Origin: Paraferrimonas haliotis
Lineage (GTDB): Bacteria > Pseudomonadota > Gammaproteobacteria > Enterobacterales > Shewanellaceae
Direction of reading: 5' to 3'
DNA length: 64,000 nucleotides
NCBI RefSeq assembly: GCF_002282895.1
Contig: NZ_NRRB01000002.1
Coordinates: 310,001 to 374,000 of the forward strand
In this document: piece by piece, positions 1 through 11,701 of the stretch
How positions within the stretch are numbered: position 1 is the first letter of the stretch
Layout: the number at the start of each line of letters is the position of its first letter
The notes under the pieces: generated by a model
What the model was told of the DNA's origin: nothing
What the model saw: only the letters and a program-made list of their open reading frames with translations
Database searches by the model: none
Position numbers and translations under genes: made by a program

Positions 1-1122
1 ATATTTTTAGGCTTTAGTACCCTGTTCGCCGAGAAGGTACTGCAGCTACGGAGGGTTTCGCCCTCGCAGCTGTATATTACGCGTTCTTTAGTGCTGCTGT
101 TGGTTGGCTTTATGCTCATAAACGCCAATGTAAGCCTTGCCCAGCAAATCATTAACGAACTGTTTATTTATGCATTGTTTTTCCTAACCATGTTGTATTT
201 AGGGTTCTCCCAACACCTCAACGGTAACCAGTACGGTAAACCCTACCTACTGAGTTGGGTTCTGGTGATTTTTGGTATTGGGTTGTCGCTAACACAAATT
301 CCGTTCGGATCGATAACCTTACTTGGCTCCATACCTATGGTAATGGGCCTCATCGGCCAAGTGATCATTCAAACAGCCTTATTAGCGGAGCGTTATCACA
401 ACGAACGGCTCGATAAACAATTGGCACAGCAACGCCTGCTCGAGCAAGAAGCGCAAAAGCGTCGTACTCAAGAAAATCAACTTAAAGCACAAATGCAAGC
501 GAAAGCCGACCTCGAGCGTCAAGTGCAATTGCGAACCCTCGAACTTGAAGAAGCCATGAAAGAACTCAATTTGGCCAACAAGCAATTACAACGACAAAGC
601 GTTATCGATGCCCTCACCCACTTAAAGAATCGCAAAGCGTTTGAAGCCCACTTACAGCAGCAGGCTCGAATAAGCCGGCGTAACCAGCAACCCTTGGCTG
701 TAGTTATGTTAGACATCGACTACTTTAAACAAGTGAACGATAAGCTCGGTCATTTGGCTGGTGACCAAGCCCTGATTCAGGTTGCGAATGTGCTGGATAG
801 CAGTTTAAAACGCCCCAGCGATATGGCCAGTCGTTATGGCGGCGAAGAATTTGCGTTGATATTGCCGAATACTCCCTTACAAGGTGCGAAGCAGGTCGCA
901 GAATCCATACGTAAATCCATTGAATCATTGCCGATTATTTGGGATGGTCATAGGATAGAGCTAACCATAAGCATTGGCTTAACAAGTGCTATCGTTAGCG
1001 ACGACTTGCCATCCAAACAGCTGCTCAAGCTCGCCGACCAAGCCCTTTATCAAGCCAAAGATGCTGGCCGTAACCGAGTCATCGTTAATACCAGCGAGTT
1101 CAACCACGAACCGCAAACCTAA
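1..1122 (+). CDS. Membrane-anchored diguanylate cyclase (GGDEF), 5' end cut by window edge
   Basis: The reading frame is open from base 1 without a convincing start, so the gene begins upstream of the window. A GTG at 91 is only an internal possibility, because hydrophobic coding sequence continues before it. The visible part has several membrane segments over roughly the first 130 residues, then a charged, Gln/Glu-rich coiled coil, then a GGDEF domain. The domain carries the catalytic GGEEF motif, and an RPSD sequence five residues before it matches the RxxD inhibitory site that binds c-di-GMP. The role is c-di-GMP synthesis with product inhibition, driven by an N-terminal membrane sensor. 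The membrane-plus-coiled-coil layout resembles 7TMR-DISM diguanylate cyclases, but the sensory part is not visible. It ends 30 bases before hemB. Confidence 0.9.
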   Translation: MFLGFSTLFAEKVLQLRRVSPSQLYITRSLVLLLVGFMLINANVSLAQQIINELFIYALFFLTMLYLGFSQHLNGNQYGKPYLLSWVLVIFGIGLSLTQIPFGSITLLGSIPMVMGLIGQVIIQTALLAERYHNERLDKQLAQQRLLEQEAQKRRTQENQLKAQMQAKADLERQVQLRTLELEEAMKELNLANKQLQRQSVIDALTHLKNRKAFEAHLQQQARISRRNQQPLAVVMLDIDYFKQVNDKLGHLAGDQALIQVANVLDSSLKRPSDMASRYGGEEFALILPNTPLQGAKQVAESIRKSIESLPIIWDGHRIELTISIGLTSAIVSDDLPSKQLLKLADQALYQAKDAGRNRVIVNTSEFNHEPQT

Positions 1123-2705
<1,583 letters not shown>

Positions 2706-2732
2706 GTAAACCCGTCTACATCTAAACAATGG

Positions 2733-2766
2733 AAAGCCCTAGTTGCTCAATGCACTAGGGCTTTTT
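2733..2766. terminator. Bidirectional intrinsic terminator between trx-like gene and gppA
   Basis: An 11-bp perfect inverted repeat, AAAGCCCTAGT with ACTAGGGCTTT, around a 10-base loop, with T-runs on both strands. The gppA stop codon lies inside the right arm, so one hairpin serves both convergent genes. Confidence 0.85.
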
Positions 2767-3711
2767 GTTTGTAGAGGTTGCATGCAGCAGTTGTTGCGCC
2801 TGATACAAAACCCCCTCTCGAAGCGCACCACCGGAGCGAGTCATGGAATCGATGGCTAAGGCGTCAAACAAATAGCTTAAAATAGCAATACCGCTGACTA
2901 GAGTTGGCTTGCGCTCTTCTTGAAGACCTGTGATGGCGGGCTTTAACAAAGGTTGGCCTAAGCATTCCTGCTTAACTTGTTGCAGCAATTGTGTATCGAT
3001 TCGCTCTGGTAGCTTACGGTTTCTAGCAATTTCCATAAGACTTTGCACGATGCCAGAAGCGCCCACCACATGGTCAAACGCAGCGCCGTTTATAGGCCCC
3101 AGTTGATCTCCAACTTGATCTGCAATCCACTGCTGTAAAAGCAGCCAACTGTTTTCGTTAACAACGGCATCGCTGCTTAATTGCCGATTTGCCGCAACGC
3201 AGCCAATATCCAGGCTCAGCAGGCATTCCATCTGTTGCTCCTGTCCAACGATAAACTCGGTACTAGCACCGCCAATATCGATGACTAAGCGCCGCCCAGA
3301 GCCGGGCGTGGTGGCGGTCATTCCTTGAAAAATAATCGCAGCTTCTTGTTCACCACTAATAATCTCTAGCGGTAAACCCAGAATTGATTGAGCTTTAAGT
3401 TGAAATTCGCGGGCATTATCTATCTGCCTTAACGCTGCGGTGGCATAGACTTTAACAGCGGTGCGCTCAACCGCTTCTGATTCAAGCTTTTTGGCAAACC
3501 ACGCCAAACAATTGAGACCGCGCTGCATTCCCTCGGGAGAGAGATTACCATCGGGGTTAATACTTTGCGCTAATCGAACTTTTTGTTTGAACTTGGCGAT
3601 AACCTCTGGCTCGCTGGCGCTCGATTGAGCCACCAGCATATTAAAGCTATTGGAGCCTAACGTTATCGCCGCAAACCGCGGCACCGCATTAGCGGCGGCG
3701 ACGTCGGTCAT
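2755..3711 (-). CDS. gppA: Ppx/GppA-family phosphatase, short form
   Basis: A member of the exopolyphosphatase/pppGpp phosphatase family (ASKHA fold). The start at 3711 gives 318 residues and puts the first phosphate-binding motif near the N-terminus, with a 23-base overlap with the rhlB 3' end. Longer reading frames would run far into rhlB. The second phosphate motif, DIGGASTEF, is the GppA-type variant, and [11 protein letters not shown] is present. Length fits the two-domain family members that lack the C-terminal HD-like domains of E. coli GppA (about 494 residues). Oddly, the usual DLGSNSF first motif reads TLGSNSF, with Thr at residue 17 in place of the metal-linked Asp. It is placed after rhlB as in E. 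coli. Which substrate it uses, polyphosphate or pppGpp, cannot be decided here. Confidence 0.85.
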   Translation of the reverse strand: MTDVAAANAVPRFAAITLGSNSFNMLVAQSSASEPEVIAKFKQKVRLAQSINPDGNLSPEGMQRGLNCLAWFAKKLESEAVERTAVKVYATAALRQIDNAREFQLKAQSILGLPLEIISGEQEAAIIFQGMTATTPGSGRRLVIDIGGASTEFIVGQEQQMECLLSLDIGCVAANRQLSSDAVVNENSWLLLQQWIADQVGDQLGPINGAAFDHVVGASGIVQSLMEIARNRKLPERIDTQLLQQVKQECLGQPLLKPAITGLQEERKPTLVSGIAILSYLFDALAIDSMTRSGGALREGVLYQAQQLLHATSTNKKP

Positions 3712-4972
3712 TATTGCGTCTAGGACCGGAGTGACGCTCTTTAAATCCGCGACTGTCATGACGCGGTTTACGAGGTAGGCGCACCGGTGCTGGAATGTCA
3801 TCGAGCAATGCTTGGGCATCGTATTCGCTGACTGGAATTTGGTGACCAATGTAGGTTTCAATTTCCGGTAAGTTAAGCGCATACTCTTCGCAGGCAAAAC
3901 TGATGGAGTGTCCAGTGGCTCCGGCGCGACCGGTTCGACCGATGCGATGAACATAGTCTTCGCAATCGTCCGGTAAGTCGTAGTTAAATACGTGAGTCAC
4001 ATCTGAAATGTGCAGTCCACGAGCTGCCACATCGGTGGCCACTAGAAAATCGATTTTGCCAGAGGTGAAATCATCTAAAATACGCATCCGCTTTTTCTGC
4101 GGCACATCACCGGTCAGCAAGCCAACTCGATGACCGTCTCCTTTTAGCCAACCCCATACGTCTTCGCAACGATGCTTGGTATTGGCAAACACAATCGCTT
4201 TATCGGGCCACTCTTCTTCAATCAGGGTCAGCAATAAACGCATTTTATCTTCCATGGATGGATAGAAGATTTCTTCTTTAATGCGAACACCGGTGCGTTG
4301 CTCTGGCTCAACCTCTACTTTTTCAGGCTCATTCATGTGCTCGTACGCAAGCTCTTGAACCTTCATTGACAGGGTGGCCGAGAATAACAAGTTTAAACGC
4401 TCATTCGGCGCAGGCATGCGCCTGAACAAATAGCGAATGTCTTTGATAAAGCCCAGATCGAACATGCGATCCGCTTCATCAAGCACCACGGTTTGGACGC
4501 AACCAAGATGAATTGCACCTTGCTTGTAAAAATCGATTAAGCGGCCGGTGGTTCCAATGAGAATATCGACCCCAGCATCCAGCACTTTGCGTTGCGCATC
4601 GTAACCATCACCGCCATAAACCAAACCCATTTTCAGGCCAGTTTGCTTTGAAAGCTCAATGCCATCTTTATGAATTTGTATGGCCAGCTCTCGGGTTGGT
4701 GCCAGCACAATGGCTCTTGGCTGGTTTTGAGTGCGAGATTCAGGCACCTCTGTGGTGAGCAAGTGGTTAAAGGTTGCCACCATGAATGCTAAGGTTTTAC
4801 CGGTACCGGTTTGTGCTTGGCCCGCTACGTCTTTACCTTGTAAGGCAATGGGTAACGACAAAGCTTGAATCGGAGTGCAGTATTCAAAACCGCTGTTATT
4901 CAACGCCTTAGCCACTTGAGGCTGCAGCGGAAAGTCTGCGAACTTATGTTCGGATAAATGTGTCTGTTTCAT
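3689..4972 (-). CDS. rhlB: ATP-dependent RNA helicase RhlB
   Basis: DEAD-box helicase that in enterobacteria works with RNase E in the RNA degradosome. Motifs in order: Q-motif region TPIQAL, Walker [11 protein letters not shown] (residues 51-60), [17 protein letters not shown] in LLFSATLS, and [10 protein letters not shown]. The arginine-rich C-terminal tail ends in [10 protein letters not shown]. The start at 4972 (427 residues) matches the E. coli N-terminus (M-K-x-T-H-L); an ATG four codons upstream at 4984 is the alternative. It lies head-to-head with trxA, and gppA follows on the same strand, a conserved gammaproteobacterial arrangement. Confidence 0.97.
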   Translation of the reverse strand: MKQTHLSEHKFADFPLQPQVAKALNNSGFEYCTPIQALSLPIALQGKDVAGQAQTGTGKTLAFMVATFNHLLTTEVPESRTQNQPRAIVLAPTRELAIQIHKDGIELSKQTGLKMGLVYGGDGYDAQRKVLDAGVDILIGTTGRLIDFYKQGAIHLGCVQTVVLDEADRMFDLGFIKDIRYLFRRMPAPNERLNLLFSATLSMKVQELAYEHMNEPEKVEVEPEQRTGVRIKEEIFYPSMEDKMRLLLTLIEEEWPDKAIVFANTKHRCEDVWGWLKGDGHRVGLLTGDVPQKKRMRILDDFTSGKIDFLVATDVAARGLHISDVTHVFNYDLPDDCEDYVHRIGRTGRAGATGHSISFACEEYALNLPEIETYIGHQIPVSEYDAQALLDDIPAPVRLPRKPRHDSRGFKERHSGPRRNNDRRRRR

Positions 4973-5103
4973 GGCGGCAATCATACCACCAAGCTAAAAA
5001 ATTAGATACAAAATAGATAGTGACAACAAATGGGGTTGAATTAATATAAAGCTATCCCCATATTACAGGCATAGCCTATTGGGCAATTTAACTGGAGAAA
5101 CCA

Positions 5104-5430
5104 ATGAACGAAAAAATTATTCAGCTTAGCGACGACAGTTTTGACAACGACGTGCTCAACTCTGACAAGCCTGTAATCGTAGATTTTTGGGCTGAATGGT
5201 GTGGTCCTTGTAAAATGATTGCCCCAATTCTTGATGAAGTGGCTGATGAATATGACGGCAAAGTAACCATTGCTAAATTAAACGTTGACCAAAACAATTT
5301 GTCAGCACAAAAGTATGGCGTTCGCGGCATTCCAACCTTATTGCTGTTTAAAAACGGTGAGTTAGCGGCAAACAAAGTCGGTGCCCTTTCGAAGACGCAA
5401 CTGAAAGAATTCATCGACGCTCACCTATAA
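5104..5430 (+). CDS. trxA: Thioredoxin 1
   Basis: Cytoplasmic disulfide reductant of 108 residues, the normal length. The active site is W32-C-G-P-C36, the buried Asp is in VDFWAEW, and the cis-proline is in RGIPTLLLF. There is no signal peptide. A GGAG ribosome site precedes the ATG. It is divergent from rhlB and upstream of rho, as in E. coli. A strong hairpin at 5455-5485 separates it from rho. Confidence 0.98.
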   Translation: MNEKIIQLSDDSFDNDVLNSDKPVIVDFWAEWCGPCKMIAPILDEVADEYDGKVTIAKLNVDQNNLSAQKYGVRGIPTLLLFKNGELAANKVGALSKTQLKEFIDAHL

Positions 5431-5454
5431 TCGCAATTCGTTGCGTAACCTTGA

Positions 5455-5485
5455 AGCGCCTTTGCTCACAAAGGCGCTCCTTTAT
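5455..5485 (+). terminator. Intrinsic terminator after trxA
   Basis: A 10-bp perfect stem, AGCGCCTTTG with CAAAGGCGCT, around a CTCA loop, followed by a T-rich stretch. The 158 bases between it and the rho start would be the separate rho leader. Confidence 0.8.
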
Positions 5486-5643
5486 TATGCAAAAGCACTG
5501 GACGCCTTTGCTCTATGGTGCTAATTTAAGAAGCATCAGAATTCCAAAACCTTTTCTTTATTAATAAGCTGGATCCTCCGGCTTATGTCAGGACTGAAAG
5601 ACACTACTCCCACATGAGCAAGTCAACAGCAAAATCAGCAAAA

Positions 5644-6909
5644 ATGAACTTAACCGAACTTAAACAAAAACGAATTTCCGAGCTTGTAGCGCTCACGGAA
5701 GCAATGGGTTTAGACAACCATGCCCGCGCCCGCAAGCAAGACATTATCTTCGCCATTCTCAAGGCACACGCTAAAAGTGGCGAAGACATCTTCGGCGACG
5801 GTGTTCTTGAAATTTTACAAGACGGTTTTGGATTCCTTAGAAGCGCCGATGCGTCCTTCTTAGCCGGCCCAGACGACATCTATGTATCTCCAAGCCAAAT
5901 TCGACGTTTTAACCTGCGTACCGGCGATACCATTTCTGGTAAAATTCGGCCACCGAAAGACGGTGAACGCTACTTTGCGCTCTTGAAAGTTAACCAAGTT
6001 AACTACGACCGTCCAGAGAACTCTCGCAACAAGATCTTATTTGAAAACCTGACCCCGCTGCACGCAAACGATCGCTTGCGCATGGAGCGAGGCAATGGTT
6101 CTACCGAAGACATTACCGCTCGCGTGCTTGACCTGGCATCGCCAACCGGTAAAGGCCAACGTGGCTTGATTGTGGCGCCGCCAAAAGCGGGTAAAACCTT
6201 ATTGCTACAAAACATCGCCCAAAGCATTGCCCACAATCACCCTGAATGTGAACTGATGGTATTGCTTATCGATGAACGCCCTGAAGAAGTTACCGAAATG
6301 CAGCGCCTAGTAAAAGGCGAAGTTGTGGCTTCTACCTTTGATGAGCCAGCATCACGTCACGTGCAGGTGGCTGAAATGGTCATCGAAAAAGCAAAACGTT
6401 TGGTTGAACATAAGAAAGACGTGGTGATTTTACTGGACTCAATTACCCGTTTAGCACGTGCCTACAACACCGTTATCCCGTCCTCTGGCAAAGTACTCAC
6501 CGGTGGTGTGGATGCAAACGCCTTACACCGTCCTAAGCGCTTCTTTGGTGCGGCTCGAAACGTTGAAGAAGGCGGCAGCTTAACCATTATCGCTACGGCT
6601 TTGATTGATACCGGATCGAAAATGGACGAAGTGATTTACGAAGAATTTAAAGGTACCGGTAACATGGAACTGCACCTGTCTCGTAAAATCGCTGAGAAAC
6701 GAGTATTCCCTGCCATCGACTTTAATCGCTCGGGTACTCGTCGTGAAGAGTTACTCGCCGGTACCGATGAGCTGCAAAAAATGTGGATCCTTCGCAAGAT
6801 CCTTCACCCAATGCAGGAAATTGAAGCCATGGAATTCCTCATCGATAAATTGGCAATGACCAAAACCAACGATGAGTTCTTCACCGCCATGCGCAGAGCT
6901 AAAAGCTAA
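5644..6909 (+). CDS. rho: Transcription termination factor Rho
   Basis: Hexameric RNA-dependent ATPase that ends transcription at Rho-dependent sites. From 5644 the product has 421 residues and begins MNLTELK like E. coli Rho (419). The N-terminal RNA-binding cold-shock-like fold includes [23 protein letters not shown]. The P-loop is APPKAGKT, the Walker B region [15 protein letters not shown], and the Q- and R-loop regions are well conserved. An in-frame ATG at 5614 would add ten residues ([10 protein letters not shown]), and neither start has a strong ribosome site, so the exact N-terminus is open. The long leader may carry autoregulation as in E. coli, but no leader peptide was identified. 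Confidence 0.98.
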   Translation: MNLTELKQKRISELVALTEAMGLDNHARARKQDIIFAILKAHAKSGEDIFGDGVLEILQDGFGFLRSADASFLAGPDDIYVSPSQIRRFNLRTGDTISGKIRPPKDGERYFALLKVNQVNYDRPENSRNKILFENLTPLHANDRLRMERGNGSTEDITARVLDLASPTGKGQRGLIVAPPKAGKTLLLQNIAQSIAHNHPECELMVLLIDERPEEVTEMQRLVKGEVVASTFDEPASRHVQVAEMVIEKAKRLVEHKKDVVILLDSITRLARAYNTVIPSSGKVLTGGVDANALHRPKRFFGAARNVEEGGSLTIIATALIDTGSKMDEVIYEEFKGTGNMELHLSRKIAEKRVFPAIDFNRSGTRREELLAGTDELQKMWILRKILHPMQEIEAMEFLIDKLAMTKTNDEFFTAMRRAKS

Positions 6910-6935
6910 GGTAATATACGCTTAATAGCGACTAA

Positions 6936-6965
6936 AAAGCCCAGCAATTTGCTGGGCTTCTTTCA
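6936..6965. terminator. Bidirectional terminator between rho and the subtilisin gene
   Basis: A 10-bp inverted repeat, AAGCCCAGCA with TGCTGGGCTT, around a three-base loop. A pyrimidine-rich tail lies on the plus strand and a run of five T on the minus strand. It sits between two convergent genes. Confidence 0.85.
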
Positions 6966-6970
6966 TTTCA

Positions 6971-9900
6971 TCAGCATCCACTGACTTTAGTAACCGCCAA
7001 TGCCAATTCCTGTTCACCGTTTTGCGACAGTTCGGCTTTGTTAACTATCGTCTCAGCGTCACAGTTGGCGGTAACATCAAACTGCAACACAGCTACACCA
7101 CCTCCATCTTGGGCAATGGTAAGGTCGTCGGAGGACGTTGGTTTCGAGCCTGCACCATTGTAGTAATAGCTGCTGCCAGAAGTGCCTGTAGCGTCTTCCG
7201 CACCTATAGTGGCGTCATCACCCGCTAACGTGTCATACACATAAAAGATTTCGTTGGTGGTATGAACGATCCACACTTGGAACGTAGATGTCGCAGAGTC
7301 ATCGCCAAACAGAGGCACATCTTTCCATTCAAACACGGTAAACACATCCTCACCATCAGATAATTGTTCCACGTACCAGTTACCACCCCTGCACATGTTA
7401 AGGTCGGTCCACCACGGCGCCATCAAGTTATTAGGTAAACTTTCATTTGGAAGCTCTTCGTGACTATGGCTTGCTGCTTGGCCACTGGCGATACCCGCTT
7501 CCAGGGTTCCATTGACCGACCAAATCACTTGTGAATACTCTTGAGAGTTGTATTCAAACGGCGCAACATTTATCACAAGCCCACCATCATCGCAATTACT
7601 GGGTAATCTCAAAGGCGGCGTTCCAAACCTGGTAAGGGGGACATAGCCATATTTACTTGCGCCCGCTTTCACTGCGAATTCTTGCTTATCCAATTCGCCT
7701 TGCCAGCTTAATACGCCGTTGTTTTCTTCGAAGGGTATTGAGGTAGAGCCATTAACAACGGAATAAGTGGCACTGCCATCAACATAGTCTCCCCCGGTGG
7801 GTAACACATCGGTTACGTCAAAAGTACCGGACTCTGTAGCGGCTGCTACCTCTATGGTATACCTGAGTGTATCCCCGGCGTTAGCATTAGCTTTATCGAC
7901 GGTTTTCGATAGCACAGCCGGATCCGTACTCAATCCTCCCTTGACCGCAATCGGCATGTGTAAGTCAGGCCCGTCGCCTTTACGAGCAACCAACAGATCA
8001 GCAAATTGCCACTCTTCTTGATAAACACCGTTTGCTGTTACGGTAAACGATGCGCTTTTTCCACGTTTCACTTTCAGACGATTCGGTGAAACGGAATAGC
8101 TCACGCCACCGCTATTCTCAACGGATAATTCAACGTGAATCGTGTGCTTAGTAACATTGGTAAAGGTGCGAGTCCAAGAACAGCTGTCAACGCAGTTGCT
8201 GTTTTGCATACTAGCAATATTCAAACCTGTGGGATCACCACCATTGTCGGGATTGGCCAACAAGAAATTTTGTGGCGTTTCATTTAGAACTAAACCAACC
8301 TCTGTGGTTCTTGATAAATCAATACGACCGGCGCCAAAGTCATGGGCGTCCGCTAGGCTAACACCATCCTCTTTTACCCCGCTGTGATTGTTGGCCGTCA
8401 TCATAATCGCCGACTTAATAGCGTATGGACTCCAGTCTGGACGTGCTCCCGCGACAATCGCCCCAGCACCGGCATTATGAGGACTCGCCATCGAGGTTCC
8501 GGACAAGAACATGTAATTGTCTGCCGTAGGAGCCGCCGCCATTATACTAACACCAGGAGCGCCTAGATCTGGCTTGATAACATCCACATTGGTACTAGGG
8601 CCACGCGAGCTGCTACCAGCCATAACATCTGCATTACTGGGTTGAACATCAACTGTGAGGCCTTTAATTTCGGCCGTGGTATTGGAATTTGACGCCAGCC
8701 AAGCGGCAAGCGTTGCGCTGTCTGATTGATTTATGTGAACGGCCGGTAATACATGTGGATCACCGACAATACCGTTGCCGTTATCCATTAAGATATAACC
8801 TCCGGCCCCTGCAGCTAACAAGTTAGCGCCCTTCTCTACTCGACCAAATACGCCTCGAGTACAAGCCACAATCTCGCCATTAAAGGTTCCTGGCGGCCAT
8901 GGTGGGCTATAGGCTCCCTGACCACCTAAGCCACATAAAGTAGACCCTGGAAAGTCCGCTTCTAAATCGGCGGAATTAATAATTCGAGCAGGCCCATAGC
9001 CTCCAGTAAAGCCGACACCTGTAATGCTGGCTAGCTCTATACCATCGCTGCTTAAATTGGTCACCTCATTCACTAAGCGCCGCTCGTGTGTCATTGATGC
9101 GGTGGTGCTCACCCAAGGTGAGTTATGGGCGACCGTCGCTTCACCTGGGCCATTATTACCGGCAGATGCAGCGACATAAACACCGGCGGCAGTAGCATTT
9201 AAAAACGCCAGTTCAATCACATCATTATAAGGGTTTTCCCCGCCAGAAATTGAGTAATTAAGTGCATGAATACCGTTAGGTAAATTGGAAGAATCAATCA
9301 CCACTTGCTCAACCGCTGCCAATAACGCCGATGTAGGACAGGTGTTGATACAAACGTCATAGGCGATGATGTTGGCATGGGGGGCGACCCCTGAAATATC
9401 CCGAGACAGTCCGGTAGTTGGAGACTCAATAGTCGCTTGTGAAATATAATTACCGGCAGCCGTGCTTGCGGTGTGAGAACCGTGCCCGTCACTATCCGCA
9501 GGCGTTACGCTTTCATTAACGAAACTCCAAGCACCAATCAGTTTATCGTTACAAAAGTCTGGGTTAGTGTCGCAATAGCTTCCAGGGATATAATTGCCAC
9601 TCCCTAACGGGTTGGTGTGGTCATAACCATCCCCGCCAATGTCTGCAAACGATGGGTGGTTTTGATTGATGCCGGTATCAAGAATCGCGATAACCAATCC
9701 TTCTCCTTGCGAATGAGGCACATTATTTGGTGGCCCCTGCCATATAACATCAGCGCCAATCAAACCGGGTCCACTATCAGTCAAAGGCTTCTCCATTCTT
9801 TCCTTACTAACACTCAACACATTGGGGTTATTTCTTAGTGTTTTAGCTTCCCGCTCCGATAACTCCATCGCCATTCCATTAAAAATAATTTGGAACTCGC

Positions 9901-10285
9901 TTTTAACCTGACCAGTTGTACCCGTTTGTTTTCTAAAGTTTTCTTGGTTTTTCTTTAAATATTTACGATACGCTTTGGAGTGTTTTGAGTTGACGTTGAG
10001 CTTTTTGGCCCCGGTCATTTTGTTGCTAGTTGCGCTGAGCCCTTTGACTCCCCCTTCATAGGTTGCAAGCGGCGCATCCGCTAAGCGAACAATGTACATT
10101 TGCTTTTCGGCAATCATTCGATTCGCTGAAGGATTAACTTTATTGACACTTTGTGCTTCGCTCGCCACGCTTGGTGTTTGTTGACTGATTGAAAGTTGTC
10201 TGGACGCTGCGTTAATTGAGGTAGAAACCGCCAATACTAATGAACAGCTTAGGCAACCTACTGCCAGAGACACAATATTCATCAT
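6971..10285 (-). CDS. Secreted subtilisin-family (S8) serine protease with PA and DUF11-like domains
   Basis: A 1104-residue exported protease. Layout: signal peptide (about 1-27), I9-type propeptide (about 60-165), then the S8 catalytic domain with D203 (ILDTG), H268 (DGHGSHTAS), oxyanion N377 (SAGNNGPGE) and S598 (GTSMASPHNAG), so the triad is complete. A protease-associated (PA) insert lies at about 435-520. After the catalytic domain come a Fn3-like segment and a DUF11-type repeat at about 790-850 (SKTVDKANANAGDTLRY). A long C-terminal region with scattered cysteines ends in VSGC. Two adjacent ATGs lie after an AAGGGA site; the second, at 10282, has the better spacing. The role is probably extracellular protein degradation for nutrition. 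It stands alone with its own terminator. Confidence 0.9.
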   Translation of the reverse strand: MMNIVSLAVGCLSCSLVLAVSTSINAASRQLSISQQTPSVASEAQSVNKVNPSANRMIAEKQMYIVRLADAPLATYEGGVKGLSATSNKMTGAKKLNVNSKHSKAYRKYLKKNQENFRKQTGTTGQVKSEFQIIFNGMAMELSEREAKTLRNNPNVLSVSKERMEKPLTDSGPGLIGADVIWQGPPNNVPHSQGEGLVIAILDTGINQNHPSFADIGGDGYDHTNPLGSGNYIPGSYCDTNPDFCNDKLIGAWSFVNESVTPADSDGHGSHTASTAAGNYISQATIESPTTGLSRDISGVAPHANIIAYDVCINTCPTSALLAAVEQVVIDSSNLPNGIHALNYSISGGENPYNDVIELAFLNATAAGVYVAASAGNNGPGEATVAHNSPWVSTTASMTHERRLVNEVTNLSSDGIELASITGVGFTGGYGPARIINSADLEADFPGSTLCGLGGQGAYSPPWPPGTFNGEIVACTRGVFGRVEKGANLLAAGAGGYILMDNGNGIVGDPHVLPAVHINQSDSATLAAWLASNSNTTAEIKGLTVDVQPSNADVMAGSSSRGPSTNVDVIKPDLGAPGVSIMAAAPTADNYMFLSGTSMASPHNAGAGAIVAGARPDWSPYAIKSAIMMTANNHSGVKEDGVSLADAHDFGAGRIDLSRTTEVGLVLNETPQNFLLANPDNGGDPTGLNIASMQNSNCVDSCSWTRTFTNVTKHTIHVELSVENSGGVSYSVSPNRLKVKRGKSASFTVTANGVYQEEWQFADLLVARKGDGPDLHMPIAVKGGLSTDPAVLSKTVDKANANAGDTLRYTIEVAAATESGTFDVTDVLPTGGDYVDGSATYSVVNGSTSIPFEENNGVLSWQGELDKQEFAVKAGASKYGYVPLTRFGTPPLRLPSNCDDGGLVINVAPFEYNSQEYSQVIWSVNGTLEAGIASGQAASHSHEELPNESLPNNLMAPWWTDLNMCRGGNWYVEQLSDGEDVFTVFEWKDVPLFGDDSATSTFQVWIVHTTNEIFYVYDTLAGDDATIGAEDATGTSGSSYYYNGAGSKPTSSDDLTIAQDGGGVAVLQFDVTANCDAETIVNKAELSQNGEQELALAVTKVSGC

Positions 10286-10562
10286 GCTTTCCCTTACTAT
10301 TGTTATTAATAGCGCTCCAACCTCGTTTCAAACAGCATTAACGGTGTAACCGATTATAAAGGTCAGCATATAGGTTAGACTGCAGCGCGGATTGCTTATA
10401 GTGCGATACGCTCTGAGTATAGTAGAAAAGAGTGGTTTGCTCGGTTTTTGTTCAGACTTTAGTGAAAAAGCACTGAAATACGCCTAAGTATGCTCTTCTA
10501 AGGGCACCTTAGTTACTTTGAATGGACAGCTAAACAGTTGACTGAAAACACTTTGCCTTCAA

Positions 10563-10994
10563 TCAAAACATATTTTTGCTTTGTTGCAGCTTGGCGTTCA
10601 CGTTAGCGTGAAACTCTTTCACCATCTCCAACATAATTGACGCGACCTTTTGAGCCGCCGCCAGTTCGCTTTGCAGCGCTTTGTTGGCTTGGATTTCAGC
10701 TATCTTTAACATCAGGTAATCGGCTTGGATTAACTCCCGATCTTGCAACGACTTTGCCACCAGCAATTGAGTGGAGCTAGCGAGGATAATTAATATATCT
10801 AACTCGGTTAGCTCCTCCCCTTGCCAGTCAATATCGTTGATTGCGAGAGCGGCTATTAAATCGGTTACCTCCAACAAGCTGGTAGCACCAACAAATAACT
10901 TGGCCACCTCCGATTGCTGCTGAAAATGCTCGCAAAGGGCTTGGGATAATTCGCCTTTATGCCATTGCTGGTTAACCGATTGAATAAAGCTCAT
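10563..10994 (-). CDS. Conserved-looking helical protein of unknown function in the dms operon
   Basis: 143 residues, predicted soluble and almost entirely helical, with no signal peptide, membrane segment, cysteine pair or motif that I recognise. It begins 12 bases after the stop of the TorD/DmsD-type chaperone on the same strand, so it is very likely cotranscribed with the molybdoenzyme module. A role in maturation or regulation of that enzyme is guessed from position only. No hairpin terminator is evident directly after it. Confidence 0.7.
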   Translation of the reverse strand: MSFIQSVNQQWHKGELSQALCEHFQQQSEVAKLFVGATSLLEVTDLIAALAINDIDWQGEELTELDILIILASSTQLLVAKSLQDRELIQADYLMLKIAEIQANKALQSELAAAQKVASIMLEMVKEFHANVNAKLQQSKNMF

Positions 10995-11006
10995 AGCAAC
11001 CTCATA

Positions 11007-11621
11007 TTAACGATACAAATGAAGTTTCTCTGGAGACAAGCCTAATTCTTGTGTCCAGCTGTTTAATGTCGCTTGGGTAAGTTTTGCCAATTCACGGCAA
11101 AAATCCGTATTCGCATGGGTTTCTGCCAGTTCAAACACGCGATGCCCCCAAGGCAAGAAATGCTGCTCTAGCAAAGCCTTAAAAGCTTCTACGTCTTGAC
11201 GCTCGGTAAGCAAGTAGTGACCCGAGGCGAAAATCAAACCTACGTGGTCCTGCGGCTCTTTATGAGGCAAGTCAAACTGGGCATCATTGGCTTTTAGAAA
11301 GTCCATCAGGGCGATGGTGGTATCACCACAGACCAAATTTTCATTGTCAGTATAAACCGACCCATACGGAAACGCTTTACATTCGCCCGGGCCGATGTGC
11401 AGGTCATAATAATCGCGTTTAACCAACTCATAGTCCGCATTCTCTAACGCACTTTGAAGTTCAGCCAATTGCTCGTCAGAAATTGCTTCGATTGGCCAAT
11501 TGTTGAAGACTTGCGCCTGTTGCAATTCGTTCAAGTACTCTTGGCTAGGAATTCGAAAATACAGGTTATGTAATATACCGCAAATGGCTGCGGCTTCCGC
11601 TGGATTAAAAGTATCGGTCAT
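11007..11621 (-). CDS. TorD/DmsD-family molybdoenzyme chaperone
   Basis: Cytoplasmic redox-enzyme maturation protein that binds the twin-arginine signal of a DmsA/TorA-type subunit and holds it until cofactor insertion is complete. The 204-residue all-helical protein contains the family hallmark region YDLHIGPGECKAFPYGSVY, followed by the E-P-x-D-H motif (KEPQDHVGLIF). The start at ATG 11621 is preferred; a GTG four codons upstream (11633) is possible. It lies downstream of dmsB, but a hairpin at 11641-11672 separates the two, so chaperone expression may be lower than that of the enzyme subunits. Confidence 0.85.
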   Translation of the reverse strand: MTDTFNPAEAAAICGILHNLYFRIPSQEYLNELQQAQVFNNWPIEAISDEQLAELQSALENADYELVKRDYYDLHIGPGECKAFPYGSVYTDNENLVCGDTTIALMDFLKANDAQFDLPHKEPQDHVGLIFASGHYLLTERQDVEAFKALLEQHFLPWGHRVFELAETHANTDFCRELAKLTQATLNSWTQELGLSPEKLHLYR

Positions 11622-11640
11622 ATCGTTTTTCACCGCTTTT

Positions 11641-11672
11641 AAAAAAGATAAGGGAGAGCATAGCTCTCCCTT
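11641..11672 (-). terminator. Hairpin with T-run between dmsB and the chaperone gene
   Basis: A 10-bp perfect stem, AAGGGAGAGC with GCTCTCCCTT, and a 3-base loop. On the minus strand it is followed by ATC and six T. It could end most dmsAB transcripts and let some read through to the chaperone gene. Confidence 0.7.
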
Positions 11673-11701
11673 TCGTTATTGTCCTAACTTCCTGTTAGAA
11701 A

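Noticed and set aside
5486..5643. Rho leader peptide gene
   Set aside because: E. coli has a leader upstream of rho, but I found no short frame with a ribosome site here.
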